Origin: Actinomycetes bacterium
Lineage (GTDB): Bacteria > Actinomycetota > Acidimicrobiia > Spongiisociales > SHLN01
Assembly: GCA_024638625.1 (NCBI GenBank)
Contig: JAHEJY010000008.1
Coordinates: forward strand, 1-42,903
Reading direction: 5' to 3'
Length of the DNA: 42,903 nt
The translations under genes were made by a program, and so were the position numbers. Numbering within the stretch: the first letter of the stretch is position 1; each line of letters starts with the position of its first letter. Below are positions 1 through 9,777 of the stretch, in pieces. A model generated the notes under the pieces. The model saw nothing but the letters and a program-made list of their open reading frames with translations, made no database searches and was not told the origin of the DNA.

Positions 1-1011
1 GAGACCGGTCCCATCGAAGAACACCACATCACGCGTCGCAGCGTTGGCATCTTCGACATTGACCACATGGGTCAGGTCGCGGTGGCCGGGCCCGATGCAC
101 TCGCATTTCTCGAGCACATGGTGACCAGCAATATCGGCGAGCTCTTGGCCGGCCAATCGCGATACGGTCTCCTGCTGCGCGAGAACGGAGGCGTCGTCGA
201 CGATGTATTCGTCTATCGGCTCGACGACCATTACATGATCGTCATCAATGCCGACAATCGCGAAAAGGACATTGCTCACCTCCGTCGTCACGCAGAAGCC
301 TTTGACGTCGTCCTCGAGGATCGATCCGACGAGACATACATGTTGGCGGTGCAGGGACCCCGTGCAATCGAGCTTCTCGAGAAACTGACGGACCACAATA
401 TCTCTGAGATCGACCGGTTTGCGGCCGCGAATGTCGAACTTGTCGGGGTACCCACGGTGGTTGGACGAACCGGCTACACCGGCGAAGACGGTGTCGAGCT
501 CTACTTTGGCGACGAACATGCTCATCATGTCTGGACCTCACTCCTGGAAGCGGGATCCGAACACGACATCGAGACGGCGCCGATCGGCCTGGCCGCCCGT
601 GACAGCCTCCGTTTCGAACCGGGGTTCGCTCTGTACGGCCACGAGATCTCCGACGACATCAACCCGCTGGAGGCACGCCTGGCCTGGGCCATCGATTTCG
701 ACAAGGACTTCGTCGGTAAAGAGGCGCTCGAGCGTATCCAGGAGGAAGGAGTGACCAGGAAACTGATCACGTTCGTCCTCGAGGACAAGGGCGTCCCGCG
801 GGAGGGGTATCCGGTTCTGAATATGGATGGTGACCGGATCGGTCGGGTTGTCTCGGGCATGTATGCCCCGACCGCCGACGTTTATGCCGGCAACGCACTT
901 GTCGATGCGGCCTATTCAGGAGTCGATACACCGATCCAGATTGACATAAGAAACAAACCAAAGGCGGCGGTCGTCGTGAAGCGCCCCCTGTATCGTCCGG
1001 CATATCGCTAG
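1..1011 (+). CDS. gcvT: Glycine cleavage system aminomethyltransferase (T protein), 5' truncated by window edge
   Basis: Frame is open from base 1 (ETGPIEEHHITRRSVGIFDIDHMGQ...); GcvT-like sequence (GRTGYTGEDGVELYF, NPLEARLAWAIDFDKDFVGKEAL); followed by gcvH and gcvP. Confidence 0.95.
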   Translation, partial: ETGPIEEHHITRRSVGIFDIDHMGQVAVAGPDALAFLEHMVTSNIGELLAGQSRYGLLLRENGGVVDDVFVYRLDDHYMIVINADNREKDIAHLRRHAEAFDVVLEDRSDETYMLAVQGPRAIELLEKLTDHNISEIDRFAAANVELVGVPTVVGRTGYTGEDGVELYFGDEHAHHVWTSLLEAGSEHDIETAPIGLAARDSLRFEPGFALYGHEISDDINPLEARLAWAIDFDKDFVGKEALERIQEEGVTRKLITFVLEDKGVPREGYPVLNMDGDRIGRVVSGMYAPTADVYAGNALVDAAYSGVDTPIQIDIRNKPKAAVVVKRPLYRPAYR

Positions 1012-1027
1012 CCAGGAGGAGGAGACC

Positions 1028-1411
1028 ATGGAACTCGACCAAAACGCCAGATACGCCGAGACCCACGAATGGGCGCGGCTGGAGGACGACCTGGTGGTGG
1101 TAGGCATCAGTGACCATGCCCAGGACAGCATGAGCGACATCGTCTATGTAGAACTACCCGAGATGGGCGACACCCTCGAAAAGGGTGAAGAATTCGGTGT
1201 CGTTGAATCGGCAAAAGCGGTAAGCGATGTATACATGCCGGTGGGTGGCGAGATAATCGAAGTCAACACCGGCCTGGACGCGAACCCCGAGAAGGTGAAC
1301 ATATCTCCTTACGGAGACGGTTGGATGATCAAGATCCGCCCGGATGACCCGGGCCAGCTAGACAGCCTGATGAGTCCGGAGGCATACGAATCTCATGCCA
1401 AAGAGGCGTGA
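1028..1411 (+). CDS. gcvH: Glycine cleavage system H protein
   Basis: 127 aa; lipoyl-lysine motif region GVVESAKAVSDVYMPVGGEIIEVN; GGAGGAG SD upstream. Confidence 0.96.
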   Translation: MELDQNARYAETHEWARLEDDLVVVGISDHAQDSMSDIVYVELPEMGDTLEKGEEFGVVESAKAVSDVYMPVGGEIIEVNTGLDANPEKVNISPYGDGWMIKIRPDDPGQLDSLMSPEAYESHAKEA

Positions 1412-1423
1412 AAGGAACAGCGG

Positions 1424-4222
1424 ATGAGCGCATTCGTCGATAGGCACGTAGGCCCCCGTCCGGGCGACGTCGAAACCATGCTTGGCATAGTCGGTGCTTC
1501 GTCCTTGGAAGAGCTCATCGGACAAACCATCCCGGCTGGCATTCGGCTGAAGGGCGAACTGGATCTACCGGAAGCGATGAGCGAATCTGAGGTTCTTGAT
1601 CATTTGTCTGACCTGGCCGGACTGAACCATGTGCAAAGGTCGTTCATCGGTATGGGTTACTACGACACGATCACCCCTACCGTCATTCTCCGCAACATCC
1701 TCGAGGATCCGGGTTGGTACACGGCATACACCCCGTATCAGGCAGAAGTCGCTCAGGGCCGTCTCGAGGCGCTTCTGAATTTCCAGACCATGGTCGCGGA
1801 CCTGACCGGACTCGACATCGCCAATGCATCATTGCTGGACGAGGCGACGGCAGCTGCCGAAGCCATGACCCTCGCCCGCCGGGTTCAGCCACGCAAATCG
1901 ACCGCCAATACCTTCTTTGTATCCGAGCTCTGCCATCCGCAAACGGTCGAAGTCGTCCGTACCCGCGCACGGCCCCTCGGGTATGACATCGTGGTCGGCG
2001 ACCACGCCACTTTCGACTTCACAGGCGATGTGTTCGGCGGATTGATCCAGTATCCCGCCACCGATGGATCGATTCGCGACTACGAAACCTTCACAGCATC
2101 GGCCCACGAGGTTGGTGCGATCGTAATTGTGGCCACGGATCTTCTCTCGCTGACCCTGTTGACCCCCCCGGGCGAATGGGGGGCTGATGTAGCCGTCGGA
2201 AACAGCCAACGATTCGGCGTGCCGATGGGGTTTGGTGGGCCACACGCCGCCTTCATGGCGATCCACGAAGACCATGTCAGATCGTTGCCAGGCCGGTTGA
2301 TAAGCGTGTCCAAAGACACTGAAGACGAACCGGCCCTGCGTATGGCACTCCAGACCAGAGAGCAGCACATTCGTCGTGACGCCGCCACGTCAAACATCTG
2401 TACCGCGCAGGTTCTACTGGCGGTGGTTGCATCGATGTATGCGGTTTATCACGGGCCGGACGGGCTCCGAGAGATCGCCCGGACAGTCCACGAACGCACG
2501 GTCAGGTTGGCTGCCGGTCTGGCAGCCACGGGCTACGAGCTCGGTTCAGAGCATTTCTTTGACACAATCACCATCTCAACAGATCAGGCCATCGAAGGGA
2601 TCCAGGCAGCGGCCGAACACGGAATGAACCTCCGTCTCATAGACGAAGAAACCGTTGGGATTTCCCTGGATGAGGCGACGACCGAAGACGACGTCGACGA
2701 ACTTCTCGCACTCTTCGGGGCCGAGGATCCCGATGACGTCGGATCACGTATCCCCCCGGCTCTGGAGCGGACGACGGACTTCATGACCCATCCGGTATTC
2801 CGGTCATACCAATCCGAGACAGAAATGCTGAGGTATATCAACCGTCTCAGAGCAAAGGATCTTTCTCTCGTTCATTCGATGATCCCCCTTGGCTCCTGCA
2901 CGATGAAGCTGAACGCAACCTCGGAAATGATCCCCATCACGTGGTCGGGGTTCGGGCGCATGCACCCGTTCGCTCCAGGCGACCAAAGCGAGGGCTACGA
3001 GATCTTGTTCTCCCATCTCGAGGAGTGGTTGGCAGAGATCACGGGGTTCGCCGGGGTTTCGCTGCAACCGAACGCCGGGTCGCAGGGCGAGTATGCAGGC
3101 TTGCTGGCTATTCGGCGCTTCCACGAGTCCCTGGGCGAAGGACACCGGACCATCTGTCTGATTCCGGCCTCAGCCCATGGGACCAACCCGGCCAGCGCCG
3201 TCATGGCAGGAATGGAAGTCGTCGTGGTGGCAACCGACGACGACGGCAACGTCGACCTGGGCGACTTGAAAACCAAAGCCGTGGAGTACTCGGACCGCCT
3301 GGGTGCTCTCATGATCACATACCCGAGTACCCACGGAGTGTTCGAAACAACAATCGTCCAGATTTGCGAAATCGTTCACGAAAACGGCGGCCAGGTCTAC
3401 CTCGACGGTGCCAATATGAATGCCCAGGTTGGCCTCAGCAGGCCCGGTGATTTTGGTGCTGACGTCTGCCATCTGAATCTGCACAAAACGTTCTGCATCC
3501 CCCATGGCGGCGGCGGGCCCGGGGTGGGTCCCATCGGCGTCGTCGAACACCTGATTCCGTTCCTGCCGGGTGATCCGCTGGAGCGGGGTTCCGGGGCGGT
3601 GGCAGCAGCCCGTTGGGGGAGCGCCTCGATTCTTCCCATCTCCTATGCGTATATCGCGATGATGGGGGCCGATGGGTTGAAGAGGGCTAGCGAGCTGGCA
3701 ATTCTGAACGCCAACTACATCGCAGCGCGCCTCGAAGAGCACTTCCCCGTGTTGTATCGAGGGGCCGAGCAACGGGTCGCCCACGAGTGCATTATCGACG
3801 TCCGACCTCTGAAACAGGTGGCCTCCGCAGAGGACATCGCCAAACGACTGATGGATTATGGATTTCACGCCCCGACCATGTCCTGGCCGGTCCCCGGCAC
3901 CCTGATGATCGAGCCGACCGAGTCGGAATCGCTAGCCGAAATCGACCGTTTTTGTGACTCCATGATTTCCATTCGTGAAGAGATCCGGCAAATCGAGGAC
4001 GGACAGGCCGACCCGGAGGACAATGTCTTGCACAACGCACCCCACACCGCAGCACAGGTCACGAGCGACGCATGGAGCCACCCCTATTCGCGTCGACAAG
4101 CGGCCTATCCGGCGCCGTGGCTGGCCGGCTCCAAATTCTGGCCGGCGGTGAGCAGGATTGACAACGCGTTTGGTGACCGCAACCTGTTCTGCGAATGCGT
4201 GCCGGTTGAGGCCTACCGATAG
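1424..4222 (+). CDS. gcvP: Glycine dehydrogenase (decarboxylating), single-chain P protein
   Basis: 932 aa; PLP-lysine motif [28 protein letters not shown]- and C-terminal P-protein halves in one ORF; operon context. Confidence 0.96.
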   Translation: MSAFVDRHVGPRPGDVETMLGIVGASSLEELIGQTIPAGIRLKGELDLPEAMSESEVLDHLSDLAGLNHVQRSFIGMGYYDTITPTVILRNILEDPGWYTAYTPYQAEVAQGRLEALLNFQTMVADLTGLDIANASLLDEATAAAEAMTLARRVQPRKSTANTFFVSELCHPQTVEVVRTRARPLGYDIVVGDHATFDFTGDVFGGLIQYPATDGSIRDYETFTASAHEVGAIVIVATDLLSLTLLTPPGEWGADVAVGNSQRFGVPMGFGGPHAAFMAIHEDHVRSLPGRLISVSKDTEDEPALRMALQTREQHIRRDAATSNICTAQVLLAVVASMYAVYHGPDGLREIARTVHERTVRLAAGLAATGYELGSEHFFDTITISTDQAIEGIQAAAEHGMNLRLIDEETVGISLDEATTEDDVDELLALFGAEDPDDVGSRIPPALERTTDFMTHPVFRSYQSETEMLRYINRLRAKDLSLVHSMIPLGSCTMKLNATSEMIPITWSGFGRMHPFAPGDQSEGYEILFSHLEEWLAEITGFAGVSLQPNAGSQGEYAGLLAIRRFHESLGEGHRTICLIPASAHGTNPASAVMAGMEVVVVATDDDGNVDLGDLKTKAVEYSDRLGALMITYPSTHGVFETTIVQICEIVHENGGQVYLDGANMNAQVGLSRPGDFGADVCHLNLHKTFCIPHGGGGPGVGPIGVVEHLIPFLPGDPLERGSGAVAAARWGSASILPISYAYIAMMGADGLKRASELAILNANYIAARLEEHFPVLYRGAEQRVAHECIIDVRPLKQVASAEDIAKRLMDYGFHAPTMSWPVPGTLMIEPTESESLAEIDRFCDSMISIREEIRQIEDGQADPEDNVLHNAPHTAAQVTSDAWSHPYSRRQAAYPAPWLAGSKFWPAVSRIDNAFGDRNLFCECVPVEAYR

Positions 4223-4287
4223 CGAACAAGCGCCCGAAGTGCTCTCGAGCTGCTTGGATGGATTGGAATGCGACAAGGGAGGCCACT

Positions 4288-4635
4288 ATGTCGGAAAATT
4301 TCGAAGGATCCCGGAACATGATGATCAAGGTTCGGGAACTTCTCACGGTCGAACGCATCGTCGGTGAACCGATTCGTGAGGGGGGCGTGACCATGATCCC
4401 GGTTGTTTCGATACGGGGTGCAGGCGGCTTCGGTGGAGGCCGGGGCACCAGCTCAGATAATGAGTCGGGTTACGGAGAAGGCGGCGGGTTCGCAATCAAT
4501 GGCCGATCCGTAGGAATGTACGTCCTCAAAGACGGCTCTCTGGAGTGGCAGCCCGCTATCGACTACACGCGTATGTTCGTCGTGAGCTGTGCGGCCATCG
4601 TTGCGATCTCGTTGCTCAGGTGGCTCAGGGATTGA
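4288..4635 (+). CDS. GerW/YtfJ-like family protein with C-terminal TM segment
   Basis: MSENFEGSRNMMIKVRELLTVERIVGEPIREGGVTMIPVVSIRGAGGFGGGRG; Gly-rich GerW-type core. Start moved from 4258 to ATG 4288, preceded by GGGAGG. Confidence 0.75.
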   Translation: MSENFEGSRNMMIKVRELLTVERIVGEPIREGGVTMIPVVSIRGAGGFGGGRGTSSDNESGYGEGGGFAINGRSVGMYVLKDGSLEWQPAIDYTRMFVVSCAAIVAISLLRWLRD

Positions 4636-4660
4636 CACGAGCCCATCGGAAGGAGAGCCG

Positions 4661-5047
4661 GTGAAGACAGGTGGCTGCCTTTGTGGAGGCGTTCGGTATC
4701 AGACGACGGGTCACCTACGCGACATCACGATGTGTCATTGCAACATGTGTCGAACCCAGACCGGGCTCTACTACGCCGCAACAGAATCTGCGCTCGATGA
4801 TTTTGAGCTGACGTCCCAGGAGAGCCTGGCCTGGTACGTCTCTTCAGAGTGGGCGCAGCGGGGCTTCTGCGATCGCTGCGGGACGGCGCTGTTCTGGCGA
4901 GCGAACGATGGCGATGCGATCAGCATTCTCGTCGGCAGCTTCGACGAGGATCCCGAACTCGTGGTCGGCAAGCAGATCTTCACGAAATACAAGGGCAAGT
5001 TCTACGACCTCATCGAGGGCGTCCCCACGCTCGACGAGGGCCGATGA
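4661..5047 (+). CDS. GFA/CENP-V domain protein (glutathione-dependent formaldehyde-activating-like, zinc-binding)
   Basis: GTG start after GGAAGGAGAG; GGCLCGGVRYQTTG, CHCNMCRTQTG, GFCDRCGTALFWR zinc-ligand Cys motifs. Confidence 0.88.
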   Translation: MKTGGCLCGGVRYQTTGHLRDITMCHCNMCRTQTGLYYAATESALDDFELTSQESLAWYVSSEWAQRGFCDRCGTALFWRANDGDAISILVGSFDEDPELVVGKQIFTKYKGKFYDLIEGVPTLDEGR

Positions 5048-5070
5048 CGATTTCCCAGGATTTCAAAAAC

Positions 5071-5092
5071 CTATCGCGATATATCGCGATAG
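5071..5092. promoter_or_regulatory. 22-bp perfect palindrome CTATCGCGATATATCGCGATAG, candidate PadR operator
   Basis: Perfect self-complementarity read directly; sits just upstream of TATACT (5097-5102, possible -10) and 59 nt upstream of the padR start. Confidence 0.7.
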
Positions 5093-5151
5093 TTCGTATA
5101 CTCTGAACCTGAGAGCTTGCAATGCTGCAAGCGTCACCGAAGGGAGCACAG

Positions 5152-5775
5152 ATGCCGGCTTATGCACAGCATCCAGAGTGGGATATCGCCCAGTTCATAA
5201 GAGAAGTCATCGATGCAGCAGGAAGGGTGAACATGTCCGGCCAGTGGCAGAACAAAGGCCGCCGGAGGGGGATGTTCGGCCCCGGGTGGGTCATGGGCGG
5301 CCCTGCTGGACCTGGCCCCTGGGGCGCCGGCCCCAAAGTCGGACGTGGCGACGTCCGACTCGCCATCTTGTTTTTGCTCGCCGAAGAGCCCATGCATGGA
5401 TATCAGATGATGCAGGAACTCTCGGAGCGGAGCGGAGGCATGTGGCGGCCCAGCCCTGGCTCTGTCTATCCAACCCTGCAACAACTCGAGGATGAGGGGC
5501 TCATCGAAGCTCAAGAGACGGCAGGAAAGAGGGTGTTCGCGCTGACCGATAGCGGCCGCGATTATCTCGAGAACCAGGATGAACCAGCCCCGTGGGAACA
5601 GTTCCATGCAGGTTCCCACGACCACTTCGTCGGGCTGAGGGATGCGGCGTTCCAGCTTGGGGCCGCTCTCATTCAAGTGGCTACGACAGGTGACGAGAAC
5701 CAGGTTGCCGCCGCAAAAGACATCGTTGCCGATGCGAAGTCGAAAGTGTACGAGATCCTGAAGGACAACGGTTAG
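5152..5775 (+). CDS. PadR family transcriptional regulator
   Basis: DVRLAILFLLAEEPMHGYQMMQELSERSGGMWRPSPGSVYPTLQQLEDEGLI winged-helix; Gly/Pro-rich N-terminal extension. Start chosen at ATG 5152 with GAAGGGAG SD. Confidence 0.9.
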   Translation: MPAYAQHPEWDIAQFIREVIDAAGRVNMSGQWQNKGRRRGMFGPGWVMGGPAGPGPWGAGPKVGRGDVRLAILFLLAEEPMHGYQMMQELSERSGGMWRPSPGSVYPTLQQLEDEGLIEAQETAGKRVFALTDSGRDYLENQDEPAPWEQFHAGSHDHFVGLRDAAFQLGAALIQVATTGDENQVAAAKDIVADAKSKVYEILKDNG

Positions 5776-6332
5776 GCCGCAGCCGCCACAGCCAGACGCC
5801 TGGCAGCGACCATAGGGGCTGCCAGCTCAATCGTCATACCGTCTGCGGCGGTAATCCGGATCAGGCTTCCGTCGAGAAACCAGCCGTCCTCGATGACGAG
5901 CGCAGCCGGGTCGAGAAAGGTCCTGGTCTGTCTCTTCGAGCCGACAGCTCCCACCAGACTCACGCTGCCGCTCCCCTGTAGAACAACAATGGGGTGTAAG
6001 AGCCAGACACCCGATTCACGCTGTACTGCCACCCACCGGGATAGAGCCTGCACGCCGGTCGGCAGCACCACAACGAGAAACAACAGAAGTACCCGGGTCA
6101 CGCCGCTTGCTGTCGCAACCCCACTCGTCACGGCGAACCCGATGATTGCCAAGAAGGTAAGCAGGAGGCTGAACGTGACCTTGTAGTGCCGGAAACCACC
6201 GCGGGCGACAGCGGGTGACCACGCGACTACATCCGAGAAATCGACTGCGAGCCGGTTATTGCCTTGCTGCGGCGTCACGCCGCAGAGGGCTAGCGAAGAG
6301 AGCCATTCCACTCGATGTCTTCGGCACGACAT
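5772..6332 (-). CDS. Hypothetical membrane protein (two predicted TM segments); N-terminus uncertain
   Basis: TM-like stretches (FSLLLTFLAIIGFAVTSG, TRVLLLFLVVVLPTGVQAL); fills the gap between padR and the next minus-strand gene, but start codon unclear. Confidence 0.5.
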   Translation of the reverse strand: MSCRRHRVEWLSSLALCGVTPQQGNNRLAVDFSDVVAWSPAVARGGFRHYKVTFSLLLTFLAIIGFAVTSGVATASGVTRVLLLFLVVVLPTGVQALSRWVAVQRESGVWLLHPIVVLQGSGSVSLVGAVGSKRQTRTFLDPAALVIEDGWFLDGSLIRITAADGMTIELAAPMVAARRLAVAAAA

Positions 6333-6344
6333 CGAAAAACACGA

Positions 6345-7157
6345 CTAACGATCCAACCACTCGCCGACCGCATCGAGCAGCGCCTCTGGTGCATCTTCCA
6401 TGATCAAATGACCGGCTCCCTCGATGACCTCTAGCGATGAACCAGCGATCAAACCAGCGAGCTTCTCGCCGTGAGCTACCGGGAGCCATGCGTCTGCTGA
6501 GCCCCAAATGATCTTGGTCGGTACCGCAATCTCGTGGTATCGATGCTCAACTTCGTCCGTGAAGGCCTCATCGGCCTGAGCAATTTGGCGATAAAAGGCC
6601 GCCTGACCGATTGCGCCCCGCCAGGGCGCGATAAGCGGATCGAGGACTTCCGGGGCCAGACCGACTCCGCTTGCTCCTTGAATATATTCGGCCACGAGGG
6701 CCTCATGGAGACGTTCCGGGAGCTGCTCAAACACCTCAGAGTTCGTCCCCACCAATCGGAAAAAGGGAGAGCCCCACGGCCGAATCGCGACGACGTCTAT
6801 CAAGCACATCGAAGAAAGGGCAACCGTGTCGAGCACATGAGATCGGAGCGCAACGGCACCACCGATGTCATGGGCAACAATGTCAGGCGACGACAGGCCC
6901 CAGTTCCGTGTCAAGGCCGTGAGGATGGTGCTTTGGACGGCCAACGAAACATCTGCAGCCGGCATGTCGGACTGACCGTATCCCAGCATGTCCCAAACAA
7001 ACACAGTGTGGTCATTGGCCAGCTTCTCGATCGCTCGCCGCCACACAAAACTCGACCACGGTGTCCCGTGGCACAGCACAACGGGTGAACCTTGACCGTA
7101 CCGTCCCCACCTGACAGCGTGTCCGTTCCAATCGTATGACTCCGGCAGGTCGACCAT
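6345..7157 (-). CDS. Alpha/beta fold hydrolase (haloalkane dehalogenase-like)
   Basis: LCHGTPWSSFVWRRAI, FVWDMLGYGQSD, VAHDIGGAVALR nucleophile-elbow region, GAGHLIMEDAPE. Start ATG 7157 chosen within the longer ORF. Confidence 0.88.
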   Translation of the reverse strand: MVDLPESYDWNGHAVRWGRYGQGSPVVLCHGTPWSSFVWRRAIEKLANDHTVFVWDMLGYGQSDMPAADVSLAVQSTILTALTRNWGLSSPDIVAHDIGGAVALRSHVLDTVALSSMCLIDVVAIRPWGSPFFRLVGTNSEVFEQLPERLHEALVAEYIQGASGVGLAPEVLDPLIAPWRGAIGQAAFYRQIAQADEAFTDEVEHRYHEIAVPTKIIWGSADAWLPVAHGEKLAGLIAGSSLEVIEGAGHLIMEDAPEALLDAVGEWLDR

Positions 7158-7165
7158 AACCCGCT

Positions 7166-7804
7166 TCAGGCTCGAGAAACGTCGCGGATCATGCGAATGA
7201 CGGTTCCGACGCCGGCCTCGCTGTATCCATCGGGCAGAATCAAGTCGGCGTAGCGCTTCGACGGTTCCACGAATTGAAGATGCATTGGTCTCACCATGGT
7301 CTCCCATTGGTTGAGCACGGTTTCGACCGTCCGGCCACGATCGGCGACATCACGTCGCAGGCGCCGCATGAGACGAACGTCCGATTCGGTATCGACGAAG
7401 ATTTTAAGATCCATCTGGTTTCTCAAGAGCTGATCGGACAGCACGAGAATCCCCTCGAGCACCACCACTGGCTTCGCGTCGAGAACCGTGACCGCATCTG
7501 TCCGTACATGGTGCGCAAAGTCATACACCGGAACGTCGACGCTCTTTCCCGACTTCAGTGCGGAGAGGTGCTCGATCAACAGCTCGGTCTCCAGGGAGTC
7601 GGGATGATCGAAGTTGACTTTGATCCGTTCCTCGAAGGCGATATCCGTCAGATCCCGATAGTAGGCATCGTGCGCCACCCAGCCGACCTGCTGTGGATTC
7701 AAAGCATCGATGATCGCCTCGGCCACCGTTGTCTTGCCAGATCCCGAGCCACCGGCGACGCCAACGATGACCGACCTACCGGACGGCGGCCATTCCGGCA
7801 TCAC
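7166..7804 (-). CDS. udk: Uridine kinase
   Basis: P-loop GVAGGSGSGKTTVAEAI; DAYYRDL; NFDHPDSLETELL; YDFAHHVR. Confidence 0.93.
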   Translation of the reverse strand: MMPEWPPSGRSVIVGVAGGSGSGKTTVAEAIIDALNPQQVGWVAHDAYYRDLTDIAFEERIKVNFDHPDSLETELLIEHLSALKSGKSVDVPVYDFAHHVRTDAVTVLDAKPVVVLEGILVLSDQLLRNQMDLKIFVDTESDVRLMRRLRRDVADRGRTVETVLNQWETMVRPMHLQFVEPSKRYADLILPDGYSEAGVGTVIRMIRDVSRA

Positions 7805-8937
7805 GGCCTGCTCAAGAATTCTCGGAGGTACGGGGTGTAGAGGGGGGCATCGAGCAGAAACGAATCATGGCCCTTATCTGATGAGATGTGGACCTGCTCG
7901 GCGCTCACTCCGGCTTCGGCCAAGGTACCCACCATCTTGTCTTGTTCTTCGGGGTAGAAACAAACGTCGCTGTCCACCGTGAAGACGAGGAATCGCTGGT
8001 CCTTACAACTGCGGAGAAGTTCGATCTCATCGATTGCGTCGACCGGCCCGAGCAAGTCGAAAGTCTCCCAGGCGTCGATGATGCGTAAGAACGTGTTGGC
8101 GTCGAAGCGCTTGATGAACTTCTGTCCCTGGTGCCACATATAGGACTCGACGGGGTATTCGATATGAACGTGCTCGGGAAGATCGACGGTCGGAACGATC
8201 TCGCGACGCGCCCGGTATTCCATACCCTTTAGAGACACGAACGTCTTGTGCTGAATCATCCGTGCCAGAGCAAGACCCTTATCCGGAGATGGCCCGTCGT
8301 AATAATCACCTCCGTTGAAGTGCTCGTCATTGACGATGGCCGTGATTTGTTCGAAATTGTGGAGGTGCTGGAGTGACGTGACCTCGATTCCTGAAGCAAT
8401 CGGAATGACCCGATCTACCCGATCGGGATATCGGGTCGCGAGGCTGAGGCACATGTAGCCGCCGACGGAACCGCCGGTTACTGCATGGAGTTTCTCGATA
8501 CCCAGATGATCCAGCACACGCATCTGGACGTCGACCATGTCGCACAAGCTCACCCTTGGAAACGAGCTCCCGTAGCGCCTCCCGGTTTCAGGATTGATGG
8601 ATGAAGGTCCGGTCGATCCGTAGCACCCTCCAACGAAGTTGATGGCAATCACGGCAAAATCGTTGGTATCCAGGGCTCGACCAGGGCCTATGAACGAGTC
8701 CCACCACCCACGCTGGCATTCCTCGTTCCATCGGTAGGCACCTTCGACGGATTCGGTGAAGCCGGCGGCATGGTGGCTGCCGGTCAAGGCATGAAAGATG
8801 AGAATCGCGTTGCTTTTATCCTGGTTGAGCTCACCGTACATCTCGTAGGCGTTGGTCACAGACGGAAGCGTTGCTCCGCTGCGCAACGTCACGGGACCGT
8901 CGATCGTATGGAAACGGGTTTCGGTTGGCATCAGCAT
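7801..8937 (-). CDS. metX: Homoserine O-acetyltransferase
   Basis: NAYEMYGELNQDKSNAILIFHALTGSHHAAG; AVTGGSVGGYMCLSLATRYPDRV; overlaps udk by 4 nt. Confidence 0.93.
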   Translation of the reverse strand: MLMPTETRFHTIDGPVTLRSGATLPSVTNAYEMYGELNQDKSNAILIFHALTGSHHAAGFTESVEGAYRWNEECQRGWWDSFIGPGRALDTNDFAVIAINFVGGCYGSTGPSSINPETGRRYGSSFPRVSLCDMVDVQMRVLDHLGIEKLHAVTGGSVGGYMCLSLATRYPDRVDRVIPIASGIEVTSLQHLHNFEQITAIVNDEHFNGGDYYDGPSPDKGLALARMIQHKTFVSLKGMEYRARREIVPTVDLPEHVHIEYPVESYMWHQGQKFIKRFDANTFLRIIDAWETFDLLGPVDAIDEIELLRSCKDQRFLVFTVDSDVCFYPEEQDKMVGTLAEAGVSAEQVHISSDKGHDSFLLDAPLYTPYLREFLSRP

Positions 8938-8978
8938 GCGTGCGAAATACTTACTTGTTGACCTTCAAAAGGCAACCT

Positions 8979-9767
8979 TCACGCTTCTATGAAAGATCGG
9001 AGGATCGCAAGGGTTTCATTGGGGGCCTCCAACATCATCATGTGGCCGGCCCCGTCGATTACTTCGAACCGGGCATCCCGTATCGAGTCCGCCAGTTCCT
9101 TGCTCGCCTTGAGTGGGGTCATCCTGTCTTTCGATCCTGCGATGACGAGCGTGGGAACCGAGACGGCGGCCGCGGCATCAGGTCCGCCGTCGTACTCGTT
9201 GCATGCAACGAGATCCTGGCCGAGAACACCCGGGGGCGAGCGTTCCAACAGCTTGAGACCACCGCCCGTCATCCAGACTCCGGCTCCAGGGTGACCGCCC
9301 AGGTGGGCCGGCTTTCCGAACCCCCAGGCTGTGATGAGATCGAACGCCTTTTGATCCTCCGCCTGCGCTGCCTCCAGGAGCTCTGGGTGTACCGGCAGCC
9401 GCAACGCAGCGCCGGTGAGCACGAGCCGGTCGACCACGTTCGAATTCCCGAGCTCAAGGCCGATGAGCGAGCCCATGCTGTGACCGATCACGGTCGCCCG
9501 TTTGAGGCCAGCCGCCCCGATCAGATTCTCGACGGTTTCGGCAGAATGCTGAATGGTCTCGCCGACCGGCCCCGGTGAGCGTCCGTGACCTGGCAGATCG
9601 ACCACAAGGACCGCAAACCCATGGTGGCTGAAATACCGGGCTTGCATCTGCCATACCGTTCGATCAAACCCGGATCCATGCAAAAAGACGATCCCCGGCA
9701 GCGACGGCTCGAAGGGCCGACCAGCAGTAGATGCGTCGATCAATCGGCCATCGACCTCAATGATCAT
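8979..9767 (-). CDS. Alpha/beta fold hydrolase
   Basis: FLHGSGFDRTVWQ; VVDLPGHGRSPGP; VIGHSMGSLIGLEL; GAGHMMMLEAP. Confidence 0.9.
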   Translation of the reverse strand: MIIEVDGRLIDASTAGRPFEPSLPGIVFLHGSGFDRTVWQMQARYFSHHGFAVLVVDLPGHGRSPGPVGETIQHSAETVENLIGAAGLKRATVIGHSMGSLIGLELGNSNVVDRLVLTGAALRLPVHPELLEAAQAEDQKAFDLITAWGFGKPAHLGGHPGAGVWMTGGGLKLLERSPPGVLGQDLVACNEYDGGPDAAAAVSVPTLVIAGSKDRMTPLKASKELADSIRDARFEVIDGAGHMMMLEAPNETLAILRSFIEA

Positions 9768-9777
9768 CGCAACAAGG

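Noticed and set aside
6312-6335. TCGATGTC hairpin as a classical intrinsic terminator
   Set aside because: It is followed by an A-run on the plus strand and by no T-run in the minus direction, so it does not fit a canonical terminator for either strand.
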